From Clostridiales bacterium (GTDB lineage: Bacteria > Bacillota > Clostridia > Christensenellales > CAG-138): a DNA stretch of 64,000 nucleotides. How positions within the stretch are numbered: position 1 is the first letter of the stretch; each line of letters opens with the position of its first letter. Shown here piece by piece: positions 9,596 through 17,733 of the stretch. The notes under the pieces were generated by a model, which made no database searches, was not told the origin of the DNA, and saw nothing but the letters and a program-made list of their open reading frames with translations. The DNA is taken from positions 139,468 to 203,467 of the forward strand of contig SFDB01000001.1 in assembly GCA_004558825.1 (NCBI GenBank), given 5' to 3'. Made by a program: the position numbers and the translations under genes.

Positions 9596-9606
9596 ATTAT
9601 AACATT
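9596..9606 (-). promoter_or_regulatory. Extended -10 promoter of ABC operon
   Basis: On the minus strand TGTTATAAT (9604-9596), an extended -10 with no good -35. The transcription start would fall 1-2 bases before the ATG at 9587 or about 55 bases before the ATG at 9533. Confidence 0.4.
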
Positions 9607-9683
9607 TAACGTGTATAAAGCCTATCAGGTTCCATAATGTTTACATATTAGTTACAAGTAAAGTTGGATATTTTTATATTGCT

Positions 9684-9712
9684 TGAGCTATTGACTTTTT
9701 TGTGTTATCATC
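9684..9712 (+). promoter_or_regulatory. Promoter of lipoprotein gene 9805
   Basis: TTGAGC (9684-9689), 17-base spacer, TATCAT (9707-9712) preceded by TGT (extended -10). It gives a leader of roughly 85 bases before the ATG at 9805. Confidence 0.45.
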
Positions 9713-9804
9713 AAATAGACGTATTGATTTTGTGTCTGCTTGCATCTACGGTTTCACGGCCAAAACGCCTTGGAATTAAAATAAAATACGGAGGAAAATA
9801 AAAA

Positions 9805-10626
9805 ATGAAACGAACATTATCTATCATCACGGCGCTGCTCATCGCATCTATGCTCATTTTCGTATACGGTTGCGAAAGCGCGACGCAAAACAACGACGAC
9901 ACTCCGGGCAAAAATATGACGGAGTACGATTCTTCCGCCGAAAACGCCGACGTAGCATTCGGAAAAGCCGAAACGCTCGCAACGCTTGCGCTCGACGCAT
10001 CGACATATGAGGCGGTCAAGGCAGAAGTCGACGCAATTGACAAACAGAACGCAAACGGCTTCATAACCACTAATGCCATCGAGCTTCTTTACGCAAACGG
10101 AAATGACAGCATATTCGTCGCCGATGATAAGCTCGCAAAGGCTTTTATCGTATTTGAAAACGGCGAAACGCGCAGCCTGCCGTACACCGACGATACGCGG
10201 GATTCGGTTCGCGCCGAAATAAGCGATTACACTACGGCAGCCGCATACGACTTTATTGTCAAAACCACGCAAAGCGACGGCGCATTTCACCTTAACGTTT
10301 CCGACAAATCCGGCAGGTCGTGGACGATTGACGACAAGGCAATAATCGCACCAAGCAATTACAAGGTTCTTTTCGGCGACGGCAGCGGCAACCTCTACAT
10401 AATGTATACGGGCGGAAGCGATCCGAACCCCGATTTTTACCGCTACATAGCCCGTTATTCGTCAGGCGGAGCTCTGCTGACGGGCAAATTCTCGTATAAG
10501 CTTCTTGCCGATATGGACGGCGTGGCGGCTTTCTCCGAGTCGCAGATTGTTGACGCCGAAAACGTATGCATCTACACGCTTGCCGCAGCAAGCGACGGAA
10601 TACGCATAATCAGAATCGCGCTGTAA
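9805..10626 (+). CDS. Hypothetical lipoprotein
   Basis: 273 aa, not recognised. Lipoprotein signal peptide MKRTLSIITALLIASMLIF ends at Cys23 (VYGC). An acidic, Asn/Asp-rich stretch follows, then a region with beta-type patterns in the second half (AIIAPSNYKVLFGDGSGNLYI, DFYRYIARYSSGG) that could be a small beta-propeller or immunoglobulin-like fold. Ribosome site GGAGG eight bases before the ATG. It is transcribed alone: own promoter at 9684, terminator at 10642, divergent from the ABC operon. The location suggests an outer-face membrane protein; function unknown. Confidence 0.75.
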   Translation: MKRTLSIITALLIASMLIFVYGCESATQNNDDTPGKNMTEYDSSAENADVAFGKAETLATLALDASTYEAVKAEVDAIDKQNANGFITTNAIELLYANGNDSIFVADDKLAKAFIVFENGETRSLPYTDDTRDSVRAEISDYTTAAAYDFIVKTTQSDGAFHLNVSDKSGRSWTIDDKAIIAPSNYKVLFGDGSGNLYIMYTGGSDPNPDFYRYIARYSSGGALLTGKFSYKLLADMDGVAAFSESQIVDAENVCIYTLAAASDGIRIIRIAL

Positions 10627-10641
10627 TCCGCAGTATTTTTG

Positions 10642-10684
10642 AAGCCAAGACCTTAAAGCGCTGCCTTTAGTGCCTTGGCTTTTT
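10642..10684 (+). terminator. Terminator after lipoprotein gene
   Basis: AAGCCAAG/CTTGGCTT with a smaller inner repeat (TAAAG/CTTTA), followed by TTTT. Confidence 0.65.
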
Positions 10685-10743
10685 GATGTTCAAAACGCTC
10701 CGCTTCTGTTATTGAAACGCATTTCGTTGTGCCTGTTTATTGC

Positions 10744-10777
10744 ACGAAAAACGGCCGACGCATTACTGCGCCGGCCG
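10744..10777 (-). terminator. Terminator of gdhA
   Basis: Inverted repeat of 11 bp with one mismatch around loop TTAC (10752-10777), followed on the minus strand by TTTTT, 35 bases past the gdhA stop. Confidence 0.75.
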
Positions 10778-10811
10778 CCATGTTATTCTACGCTATTAAG
10801 CTTTCCTGTTA

Positions 10812-12158
10812 TCAGACCAAGCCCTGAGCTATCATAGCGTCAGCAACCTTCTTGAAGCCTGCGATATTGCCGCCTGCTACGAGGTTGTAGCCGAGGCCGT
10901 ATTCTTCCGCAGCATCGGCGCTCATCTTGTGGATGTTTACCATGATGTTCTTGAGCTTTGCGTCAACCTCTTCCTCGCTCCAGCTCAGACGCTCTGCGTT
11001 CTGGCTCATCTCGAGTGCGGACGTTGCAACGCCGCCGGCGTTAACAGCCTTGGACGGAGCAACAACGAGACCCTTGCTCATGAGGAACTTGAGGGCATCG
11101 TTCGATGTCGGCATGTTGGCAACCTCGATGTAGTACTTGATGCCGTTTGCGACGATCTTCTCTGCGGACTCCATGAGTACGTCGTTCTGCATTGCGCACG
11201 GCATAACGATATCAACCTTGCGGCCAAACGGCTTCTCGCCCGGGAAGAATTCTACGCCGAACTTGTCCGCATAATCCTGTACACGGTTGCGGCGGCTTGC
11301 GTTCATCTCGAGCATATAGTTAATCTTCTCTTCCGTTACAACGCCATCGGGATCATAGATGTAGCCGTCAGGGCCGGAGAGGGTGACTACCTTACCGCCG
11401 AGCTCGGCAACCTTCTTTGTTACGCCCCAAGCAACATTACCGAAGCCTGATACGGCAACGGTCTTGCCCTCAATGGTGTCGTTCTCATGCTTGAGAACTT
11501 CGCACAGATAATAAACAGCGCCGTAGCCCGTTGCTTCCGGACGGATAAGGCTGCCGCCGTAAGAAAGGCCCTTGCCCGTGAGAACGCCGTTCTCATAGGC
11601 GCCGCGAATGCGCTTATACTGGCCGAAGAGATAGCCTATCTCTCTTGCGCCTACGCCCATGTCGCCTGCCGGAACGTCGATAGACGGACCGATATGACGC
11701 TGGAGCTCTGTCATGAAGGCCTGGCAGAAACGCATGATTTCTGCATCGCTCTTGCCCTTGGGATCAAAGTCCGCGCCGCCCTTGCCGCCGCCGATGGGGA
11801 GCGATGTAAGGCTGTTTTTGAATGTCTGCTCGAAGCCGAGGAACTTCATAACGCTGAGGTTTACGTTAGGCTGGAAGCGGAGACCGCCCTTGTACGGCCC
11901 GATAGCGCTGTTGAACTGTACGCGGAAACCACGGTTTACATGCGGCTGACCATTGTCGTCTACCCATGTTACACGGAACTCGATCGTCCTTTCAGGCTCG
12001 ACCATGCGCTCCAAAAGGGCCATGTTCTGATACTCGGGATGGCGATCAACAACGACCTCGAGGGAAGAAAAAACTTCTTCAACCGTCTGAAGGAATTCGG
12101 GTTCATTAGCGTCGCGCTTCTTTACCTTTTCCAACACTTCTTGAATATAAGCGTTCAT
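10812..12158 (-). CDS. gdhA: NADP-type glutamate dehydrogenase
   Basis: 448 aa, the normal size of hexameric family I enzymes (E. coli GdhA 447). Converts 2-oxoglutarate and ammonium to glutamate in the cytosol. The glutamate-binding segment NSAIGPYKGGLRF (83-95), catalytic Lys126 in PIGGGKGGADFDP and PAGDMGVGAREIGYLFGQY are intact; the dinucleotide-binding motif is SGFGNVAWG. Ribosome site GGAGG before the ATG. Single-gene unit with a consensus-like promoter (12234-12262), two dyads in the leader and its own terminator, consistent with a strongly and separately regulated nitrogen-assimilation gene. Confidence 0.97.
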   Translation of the reverse strand: MNAYIQEVLEKVKKRDANEPEFLQTVEEVFSSLEVVVDRHPEYQNMALLERMVEPERTIEFRVTWVDDNGQPHVNRGFRVQFNSAIGPYKGGLRFQPNVNLSVMKFLGFEQTFKNSLTSLPIGGGKGGADFDPKGKSDAEIMRFCQAFMTELQRHIGPSIDVPAGDMGVGAREIGYLFGQYKRIRGAYENGVLTGKGLSYGGSLIRPEATGYGAVYYLCEVLKHENDTIEGKTVAVSGFGNVAWGVTKKVAELGGKVVTLSGPDGYIYDPDGVVTEEKINYMLEMNASRRNRVQDYADKFGVEFFPGEKPFGRKVDIVMPCAMQNDVLMESAEKIVANGIKYYIEVANMPTSNDALKFLMSKGLVVAPSKAVNAGGVATSALEMSQNAERLSWSEEEVDAKLKNIMVNIHKMSADAAEEYGLGYNLVAGGNIAGFKKVADAMIAQGLV

Positions 12159-12188
12159 GAGATACCTCCGAAGAAAATAATTTCATTT

Positions 12189-12224
12189 TTCTCATTTTCA
12201 TGAGAAATACAACGATTTATCGTT
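12189..12224 (-). promoter_or_regulatory. Two dyad symmetries in gdhA leader (candidate operators)
   Basis: AACGATTTATCGTT (12211-12224) lies immediately after the predicted gdhA start site (about 12227), and TTCTCAT/ATGAGAA (12189-12206) lies further into the leader. Each is short and symmetrical like a repressor site. No T-run follows, so they are not terminators. Confidence 0.4.
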
Positions 12225-12233
12225 GCTAAGGTT

Positions 12234-12262
12234 ATCTTATTCCCCATATATGGCATTGTCAA
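12234..12262 (-). promoter_or_regulatory. Promoter of gdhA
   Basis: Minus strand TTGACA (12262-12257), 17-base spacer, TAAGAT (12239-12234). The consensus -35 suggests strong transcription by the housekeeping sigma factor. Confidence 0.75.
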
Positions 12263-12376
12263 TACATAGAAAAGAATATAATCTTCATAATTCAGCATTC
12301 CTTGTCACTTCATGGCGCTCGCTCACGGCCATATGCGGCAGGCGTAAATTTATATCGGTATATATAAGCAAAGTTG

Positions 12377-12405
12377 TGGTTAAATACGGGCGATTGTGCT
12401 ATGCT
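12377..12405 (+). promoter_or_regulatory. Possible promoter of tkt
   Basis: TGGTTA, 17-base spacer, TATGCT (12400-12405) preceded by TGC (extended -10). Weak -35. Confidence 0.35.
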
Positions 12406-12437
12406 AACATTAGCTTACACCATTCTTCGGAGGAAAT

Positions 12438-14417
12438 ATGAACACGATAGATAAGCTGTCGATAGACACTATAAGGATTTTGTCCGCGGAAGCGATACAA
12501 AAGGCAAACAGCGGCCATCCGGGTATGCCCATCGGCGCCGCACCCATTGCGTACGCAATATGGAAAAACATGAATCATAATCCTAAGGATCCGTCATGGC
12601 GCGGAAGGGACAGGTTCATTCTTTCCGCAGGACATGCCTCTATGCTCGAATACTCGCTTCTCCACCTCTATGGCTACGACGTATCGATGGACGACATAAA
12701 GCAGTTCCGTCAGCTCGGCAGCAAGACGCCCGGCCATCCCGAATTCGGCCATACATGCGGCGTCGAAGCAACAACAGGCCCGCTCGGTCAAGGCTTCGCA
12801 ATGGCTGTGGGTATGGCTATTGCCGAATCGCACCTTGCGGCGAAATTCAACCGCGCCGGCTTTAATGTCGTCGATAATTATACATATGTCCTCACAGGCG
12901 ACGGCTGCATGGAGGAAGGCGTTTCGGGCGAAGCCGCATCTCTCGCCGGCACGCTCAAGCTTAATAAGCTTATCGCCGTATACGACCGCAACCGTATAAC
13001 CATTGAAGGCAGCACCGACCTTGCATTCAGCGAAAACGTAGCGGCACGCTTCGGCGCCTACGGCTGGCAGGTCATAACGGTAGACGACGGAAACGACCTC
13101 GATTCCATCGAAAACGCTCTGCATCTTGCAAAGCGTCAGGATAAGCCCACGCTCATAATTGTTGACACCAAGATAGCATACGGTTCGCCAAAGGAGGGTA
13201 TGAACAGCGCCCACGGCTCGCCGCTCGGCGAAGAGAATATAAGGCTCATGAAGCAAAAGCTCGGCTTTGATTACGACGAGCCCTTCACCGTCCCCGCGCA
13301 AGTATACGCTAATTTCTCACGTCTCGCCGAAAAATGCGCCGAGCCGCAGTCAGCGCATGCACAGCTCATGAAGGCCTATAAGACGGCCTTCCCGGCGCTT
13401 TACAAGGAATGGGAAGAATACCACGCGCCCGTCGACGTCGAGTCGCTCATAAATGACAGGGAATTTGCGGAGTTCGATGAAAAAGTCGCTACGCGGGCCG
13501 CCTCGGGCAAGATACTCAACCTGCTCGCGAGGCATATCCCCAACATGTTCGGCGGCTCTGCCGATCTTGCGCCGTCGAACGTGACCGAAATAAAGGGCGA
13601 AGGCTATTACAGCCCCGATTCGCCCAAAAACCGCAACATCCATTTCGGCATACGCGAGTTTGCAATGGCGGCCATATGCAACGGCATCATGCTATACGGC
13701 GGACTCCATGCATACTGCGCAACGTTCCTCGTGTTCGCTGACTATCTTAAGCCTGCCCTGCGTCTGAGCGCCCTGATGAAGCTGCCCGTCATATACGTCC
13801 TCACGCACGACAGCATAGGCGTAGGTGAAGACGGCCCGACGCATCAGCCCATAGAGCAGCTTGCTTCACTTCGCGCAACGCCCAATACGCGCGTATTCAG
13901 GCCGGCCGATGGCAAGGAGACCTCCGCCGCATATATGAGCGCGCTCAACGCCGACTGCCCGACTGTTCTCGCGCTCTCGAGGCAGGGACTTCCGACACTT
14001 GAGGCGACAAGCTTTGAGGCAATGCGCGGCGGATATGTTATAAAGGCTGCGGACGGCGCTCCCGATGTGATACTCATAGCTTCCGGCTCCGAGGTCGAGC
14101 TGGCCCTTAAAGCCGCGCCGGTGCTTGAAGAAAAAGGCATCCGCACGCAGGTCGTAAGCATGCCCTGCACGGAGCTTTTCGATGCCCAGAGCGATGAATA
14201 CAAGGAAAGCGTACTGCCCAAGGCGGTCAGAGCGCGCGTTTCGATTGAAGCCGCTTCAAGCTTCGGCTGGCAAAAGTATACGGGCCTTGACGGCGCAAAC
14301 GTTTCGCTCGACACGTTCGGCGCTTCGGCTCCGGCAGGCAAGCTGTTCGAGCTTTTCGGGTTCACCGTTCAAAACGTCGTCGACACGGCAATCCGTACAG
14401 TCGATTCGTTAAAATAA
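12438..14417 (+). CDS. tkt: Transketolase
   Basis: 659 aa, full length. Thiamine-diphosphate enzyme of the pentose phosphate pathway, moving two-carbon ketol units between sugar phosphates. N-terminal domain with SGHPGMPIGAAPIAYAIW (about 25-42) and the TPP-binding motif GDGCMEEGVSGEA ending in YDRNRITIEG; pyrimidine-binding domain with FGIREFAMAAICNG and THDSIGVGEDGPTHQP; C-terminal domain from about residue 530. Ribosome site CGGAGGAA before the ATG. Single-gene unit with a terminator at 14442 shared with the convergent flippase gene. Confidence 0.97.
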   Translation: MNTIDKLSIDTIRILSAEAIQKANSGHPGMPIGAAPIAYAIWKNMNHNPKDPSWRGRDRFILSAGHASMLEYSLLHLYGYDVSMDDIKQFRQLGSKTPGHPEFGHTCGVEATTGPLGQGFAMAVGMAIAESHLAAKFNRAGFNVVDNYTYVLTGDGCMEEGVSGEAASLAGTLKLNKLIAVYDRNRITIEGSTDLAFSENVAARFGAYGWQVITVDDGNDLDSIENALHLAKRQDKPTLIIVDTKIAYGSPKEGMNSAHGSPLGEENIRLMKQKLGFDYDEPFTVPAQVYANFSRLAEKCAEPQSAHAQLMKAYKTAFPALYKEWEEYHAPVDVESLINDREFAEFDEKVATRAASGKILNLLARHIPNMFGGSADLAPSNVTEIKGEGYYSPDSPKNRNIHFGIREFAMAAICNGIMLYGGLHAYCATFLVFADYLKPALRLSALMKLPVIYVLTHDSIGVGEDGPTHQPIEQLASLRATPNTRVFRPADGKETSAAYMSALNADCPTVLALSRQGLPTLEATSFEAMRGGYVIKAADGAPDVILIASGSEVELALKAAPVLEEKGIRTQVVSMPCTELFDAQSDEYKESVLPKAVRARVSIEAASSFGWQKYTGLDGANVSLDTFGASAPAGKLFELFGFTVQNVVDTAIRTVDSLK

Positions 14418-14441
14418 TCCGCGGCATAAGCAAATTCACCG

Positions 14442-14477
14442 AAAAGCGCCCGCATATCAAACACTCGGGCGCTTTTT
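14442..14477. terminator. Bidirectional terminator between tkt and flippase gene
   Basis: AAAGCGCCCG/CGGGCGCTTT around a 13-base loop, with TTTTT on the plus side and AAAA (U-run on the minus transcript) on the other. It includes the last codons of the flippase gene, so the two genes share it. Confidence 0.75.
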
Positions 14478-15791
14478 AAGCGTCCTTCTCATAATTATGG
14501 CCGCATTCATGGCAAGCCGCAGCCCATCGCCTATTATCATACCAAGCATGTAACCGTAGACGTTGAGCGCCGGCATTGCAGTCAGCGCCCATATCAGCAA
14601 GAATTGAATCGCTTCCCCGCAAACGGCATTAAGAAGCACGCGCTTATGCTCATATATGCCGTTCATAACGCTTACAGTTACGGCAAGAAAATACCCTACT
14701 ATCGTTTTTATGCCTATCAGTGCCGCAAGCTTCGGCGTCAGTGTTTCTGAAAACAGTATCTCGCAAAGCCTCGGCGCGAACGGTATCACCGCCGCCGTCA
14801 GCAGCCCGAAGGCCCCGGCAGTCAAAAAAGCTTTGCGGACGCGATTCCTTATGCACCGTATATCGCCGTTTTCATGGCTTGCCGATATTTCGGGCATAAG
14901 CACCGCGCAAAGCGCACCCACGAACGCCGCGGGCAAACACATAAGCGGCTCGGCCATGCCCGATATCCTCCCTAACATTCCTACGGCGCTTTCAGCGGAA
15001 AATCCCGCTTTTTTAAGCCTTGCCGGAAATACTACCGTTGACGCCGACGACAGAAGCGTCGCAGAAGCTGACGTTGCCACGGACGGAGCGGCTATCGCCA
15101 TAAAACGCTTCCTTGAAAAGACCTTTTGCGAACAAAGACGGCTTTTTTCCGTTCTCAGTGCCTTCATGTACGACACAGTCAAAAACGAAACGCTGAATAT
15201 TTCACTGAGCGTCATCCCGAGCATTATCAAAAATGCCGACAGCCTATGCTCTCCAATTCCAAAGCTTAAAAGCAGAAGTATCACGAGCGAGTATCTTATC
15301 GTTTGCTCTATAAACTCGGACAGTGACGCGATTTTCACCCTGTTCATGCCGAAAAGCGCCGATTTCATCACGTTTTCAACACCCGTAAGCAATATGCATA
15401 TAGGTATCAGCCAAAGAGCGTCGGCCGTTCTCATGTCGCAAAGCACGTCGGCGGCAATCTGCTCGCGCAGCGCAAGCACCCCAAGCGCAAGCGGCAGCAG
15501 CAGCGACATCAGCACGCACAGCGCAAACCTTACCACCGAATCTACGCCCGCTACGCCGCGCTTCACATACACGCGAGCGCTCATACCTGTCACGGCGACG
15601 GATATGCCGGAAACGCAGACCGAATACAGCACCGAATATACCTGCATCGCGAGCGCGCTCACACCCATGCCTTCCGCCCCTGCAAGCCGGCCGAGCGCTA
15701 TTCTGTACGCAAAGCCCATCAGCTGCAGCCCCATATTCGATGCCGACAGCATGAGCCAGCGCTTTGTAAGGGAATTATGCTTGTTGCGCAT
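14457..15791 (-). CDS. SpoVB/MurJ-like polysaccharide flippase (MOP superfamily)
   Basis: About 444 aa integral membrane protein with 12-14 hydrophobic segments. The N-terminal run RWLMLSASNMGLQLMGFAYR, followed by GAEGMGVSALAMQVYS, and the central GMLGRISGMAEPLMCLP resemble the stage V sporulation protein B family of lipid-linked oligosaccharide flippases. It probably moves a peptidoglycan or cortex precursor across the membrane. Start chosen at ATG 15791, preceded by GGAG at eight bases; the ATG at 15818 has no ribosome site. Transcribed alone, divergent from the riboswitch unit. Confidence 0.8.
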   Translation of the reverse strand: MRNKHNSLTKRWLMLSASNMGLQLMGFAYRIALGRLAGAEGMGVSALAMQVYSVLYSVCVSGISVAVTGMSARVYVKRGVAGVDSVVRFALCVLMSLLLPLALGVLALREQIAADVLCDMRTADALWLIPICILLTGVENVMKSALFGMNRVKIASLSEFIEQTIRYSLVILLLLSFGIGEHRLSAFLIMLGMTLSEIFSVSFLTVSYMKALRTEKSRLCSQKVFSRKRFMAIAAPSVATSASATLLSSASTVVFPARLKKAGFSAESAVGMLGRISGMAEPLMCLPAAFVGALCAVLMPEISASHENGDIRCIRNRVRKAFLTAGAFGLLTAAVIPFAPRLCEILFSETLTPKLAALIGIKTIVGYFLAVTVSVMNGIYEHKRVLLNAVCGEAIQFLLIWALTAMPALNVYGYMLGMIIGDGLRLAMNAAIIMRRTLKKRPSV

Positions 15792-15931
15792 ATTAAGACT
15801 CCGATTCGTGCAAACCATTTACGTTTATATGTTTATCTATATTTGCTCCGTCACCCTATAATGACGGCAAAAATCCGTGCTTTTTCGTCAACGCCTCCGC
15901 AGATCCGCAACATCATAAATTGATTTTTCTG

Positions 15932-15960
15932 TTGACCTGAATGAATTTTGACTATATACT
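15932..15960 (+). promoter_or_regulatory. Promoter of riboswitch / sodium-pump unit
   Basis: TTGACC (15932-15937), 17-base spacer, TATACT (15955-15960). The start site would be near 15967, the first base of the riboswitch P1 stem. Confidence 0.75.
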
Positions 15961-15967
15961 CTTTAGC

Positions 15968-16081
15968 GTGAGAGGGAGTAACAGGCATGCCGCGTGAACG
16001 GCGTGCGGCATACAGCGTCATGACGGCGCAAGCCCGCTGTATGCCCAGGAAACGCTTGCGGTTCTGCGGTAAGACTTTTGC
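15968..16081 (+). ncRNA. yybP-ykoY-like (Mn2+-type) riboswitch aptamer
   Basis: Leader RNA with the two conserved ends of the yybP-ykoY class: GGAGTAAC (15975-15982) after the 5' side of P1 and GTAAGA (16069-16074) before its 3' side. P1 pairs GTGAGAG (15968-15974) with CTTTTGC (16075-16081) through seven Watson-Crick or wobble pairs. Inside are a hairpin ATGCCGC/GCGGCAT, a long stem GGCATACAGCG/GCTGTATGCC with an internal-loop segment, and a small C-U-U-G-capped stem. Known members bind Mn2+ and usually control exporters (MntP, TerC-type). Here the downstream genes are sodium-pump subunits, so the ligand needs confirmation. The class assignment rests on motif recall and drawn pairing. Confidence 0.65.
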
Positions 16082-16112
16082 TTTGTTTATGCATCGCAAA
16101 AAGTCTTTTTTT
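16072..16112 (+). terminator. Riboswitch-controlled intrinsic terminator
   Basis: AAGACTTTTGC (16072-16082 region) pairs with GCAAAAAGTCTT (16096-16107) with one bulged A, followed by seven T (16106-16112). The 5' arm is the same stretch that closes the aptamer P1 stem, so P1 and the terminator exclude each other. Ligand binding should therefore prevent termination and switch the genes on. Confidence 0.75.
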
Positions 16113-16167
16113 GTAATGTATACTTTCTCGCCGCCATCAAAAATACACTGAATAAGAGGTGATTTAT

Positions 16168-17277
16168 TTGCAAGATTTTCTCGGGCTCTTTTCAAATGTC
16201 ACGAACTTTACATGGCAGCAGGGGCTTATGATACTTGTCGGCGCAACGCTCATTTATCTTGCCATTAAGAAAGAGATGGAACCCGCTCTGCTTCTCCCCA
16301 TGGGGTTCGGCGCGATACTCGTGAACCTGCCTTTCGTTAACACTGAAGCCATCGAAACGCTTTTTAACGCAGGCATAGCAAATGAACTGTTTCCGCTGCT
16401 TCTTTTCATAGGGATAGGCGCAATGATTGACTTCGGTCCGCTGCTCTCTAATCCGAAAATGCTCCTTTTCGGCGCTGCGGCACAGTTCGGCATATTCTTT
16501 ACGCTGATAATGGCGCGGCTTATCGGCTTCGAGATTAACGATGCAGCCTCTATCGCCATCATAGGCGCCGCCGACGGCCCAACGTCGATATACGCCGCAA
16601 ATTATCTAAAGTCGAATTACAGCGGCGCAATAATGGTCGCGGCCTATTCGTACATGGCGCTTGTCCCGATAATACAGCCGCCCGTTATACGCATGCTTAC
16701 GACTAAAAAAGAGCGGCTTATCCGTATGCCGTATAAGCCGAGCGCCGTCTCGTCAACAACGCGCATACTTTTCCCGATAATCGTAACCATACTCGCGGGA
16801 GTGGTCGCCCCTAAGTCCGCCGAATTGATAGGCTTCCTCATGTTCGGCAACCTCATAAGGGAATGCGGCGTTCTGAAATCGCTCAGCGAAAGCGCACAGA
16901 ACCAGCTTGCGAACCTTGTCACGCTCATGCTCGGAATATCGGTCGCTTTCAAGATGCAGGCGGAGATGTTTGTGCGCATCGAAACGCTCGCAATAATCGC
17001 GCTCGGCCTCGTCGCGTTCGTCTTCGACACGGCGGGCGGCGTGCTTTTCGCCAAGCTTATAAATATTTTCGCTAAAACAAAGGTTAATCCCATGATTGGC
17101 GCTGCGGGCATATCCGCATTCCCGATGTCGTCGCGCGTAGTGCATAAGATTGGACTTAAAGAGGATCCGAATAATTTCCTGCTCATGCATGCGGCAGGCG
17201 CGAATGTCAGCGGCCAGATCGCTTCCGTCATCGCAGGCGGGTTGCTTATATCGCTCGTGGAATCCATGATTGGCTGA
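16168..17277 (+). CDS. Sodium ion-translocating decarboxylase beta subunit (OadB/GcdB/MmdB family)
   Basis: About 369 aa polytopic membrane protein. In the characterised complexes the beta subunit couples decarboxylation of carboxybiotin to Na+ export. Family signatures: GIGAMIDFGPLLSNP, GAADGPTSIYAANYL (region with the essential Asp) and the C-terminal GAAGISAFPMSSRVVHKIG followed by NNFLLMHAAGANVSGQIASV. Start chosen at TTG 16168 because AGGTG lies six bases upstream; an in-frame GTG at 16159 has no ribosome site. It follows the riboswitch/terminator and precedes a gamma-like subunit by 11 bases. No alpha (carboxyltransferase) or biotin-carrier gene is present in the window, so the partner is elsewhere. 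Confidence 0.93.
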   Translation: MQDFLGLFSNVTNFTWQQGLMILVGATLIYLAIKKEMEPALLLPMGFGAILVNLPFVNTEAIETLFNAGIANELFPLLLFIGIGAMIDFGPLLSNPKMLLFGAAAQFGIFFTLIMARLIGFEINDAASIAIIGAADGPTSIYAANYLKSNYSGAIMVAAYSYMALVPIIQPPVIRMLTTKKERLIRMPYKPSAVSSTTRILFPIIVTILAGVVAPKSAELIGFLMFGNLIRECGVLKSLSESAQNQLANLVTLMLGISVAFKMQAEMFVRIETLAIIALGLVAFVFDTAGGVLFAKLINIFAKTKVNPMIGAAGISAFPMSSRVVHKIGLKEDPNNFLLMHAAGANVSGQIASVIAGGLLISLVESMIG

Positions 17278-17288
17278 GGAGGCGGAAC

Positions 17289-17519
17289 ATGAACATTTTA
17301 GACAGATTGTCGCTCAATGAAAGCGAAGAGCTCACCGCACCTGCGGATGAGACAAGTGCGACCGCATCGATAGAACTCGAATGGAAACCTGACACGCTTC
17401 AGGATTCGCTCATAATGACGGGTAAAGGCATGATGGGAGTATTCGTAGTCATAGGCGCGATATCCCTTATGATATTCATAATGAATAAGCTGTTCAAGGG
17501 CAAGCGCGGCAAAGCATAA
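17289..17519 (+). CDS. OadG-like gamma/delta subunit of sodium-pump decarboxylase
   Basis: 76 aa. Polar, acidic N terminus (1-38), then LQDSLIMTGKGMMGVF and one transmembrane helix (about 47-67), ending in the basic tail KLFKGKRGKA. This matches the small single-span gamma subunit (OadG/MmdD), which scaffolds the complex, although the N- and C-terminal arrangement is less typical than in OadG. Ribosome site GGAGG; 11 bases after the beta gene. Assignment rests mainly on context and topology. Confidence 0.7.
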   Translation: MNILDRLSLNESEELTAPADETSATASIELEWKPDTLQDSLIMTGKGMMGVFVVIGAISLMIFIMNKLFKGKRGKA

Positions 17520-17537
17520 TGCACCGACACGATGCAC

Positions 17538-17577
17538 GCGCAAAACCCGCCGAGGATATCCTCGGCGGGTTTTGCGC
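17538..17577 (+). terminator. Perfect 40-bp palindrome terminator
   Basis: Two exactly complementary 20-base arms with no separate loop, containing CCCGCCGAGG/CCTCGGCGGG and an internal TTTT, 18 bases after the gamma-subunit stop. Very stable; ends the sodium-pump unit. Confidence 0.75.
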
Positions 17578-17580
17578 AAC

Positions 17581-17625
17581 AAAAAAACAAAAAGGACCGC
17601 TTCTCTCGAAGCAGCCCTTCTTTTT
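17581..17625. terminator. Bidirectional terminator, mainly for metallophosphoesterase operon
   Basis: AAGG-3-GCTTC / GAAGC-3-CCTT with loop TCTC and a 3x3 internal loop. TTTTT follows on the plus side and a long interrupted T-run (TTTTTGTTTTTTT) on the minus side, so it suits the minus-strand genes ending at 17734. Confidence 0.7.
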
Positions 17626-17733
17626 AGCAGTATCGGTTGAAAGGGGGGATAACCACTGCTTTTCACTTGCAGCTTTAGTATAGCACCCGTTTCACGCCTA
17701 TATATCACAGAATTGTTACAATATACTTAAACT

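Noticed and set aside
14656..15861. Plus-strand 401-codon frame
   Set aside because: Shadow of the SpoVB-like flippase gene; Ser/Thr/Ala-rich, no motifs, no ribosome site.
15851..16195. Minus-strand 114-codon frame
   Set aside because: It lies opposite the promoter, riboswitch and terminator, and has no family resemblance or ribosome site.
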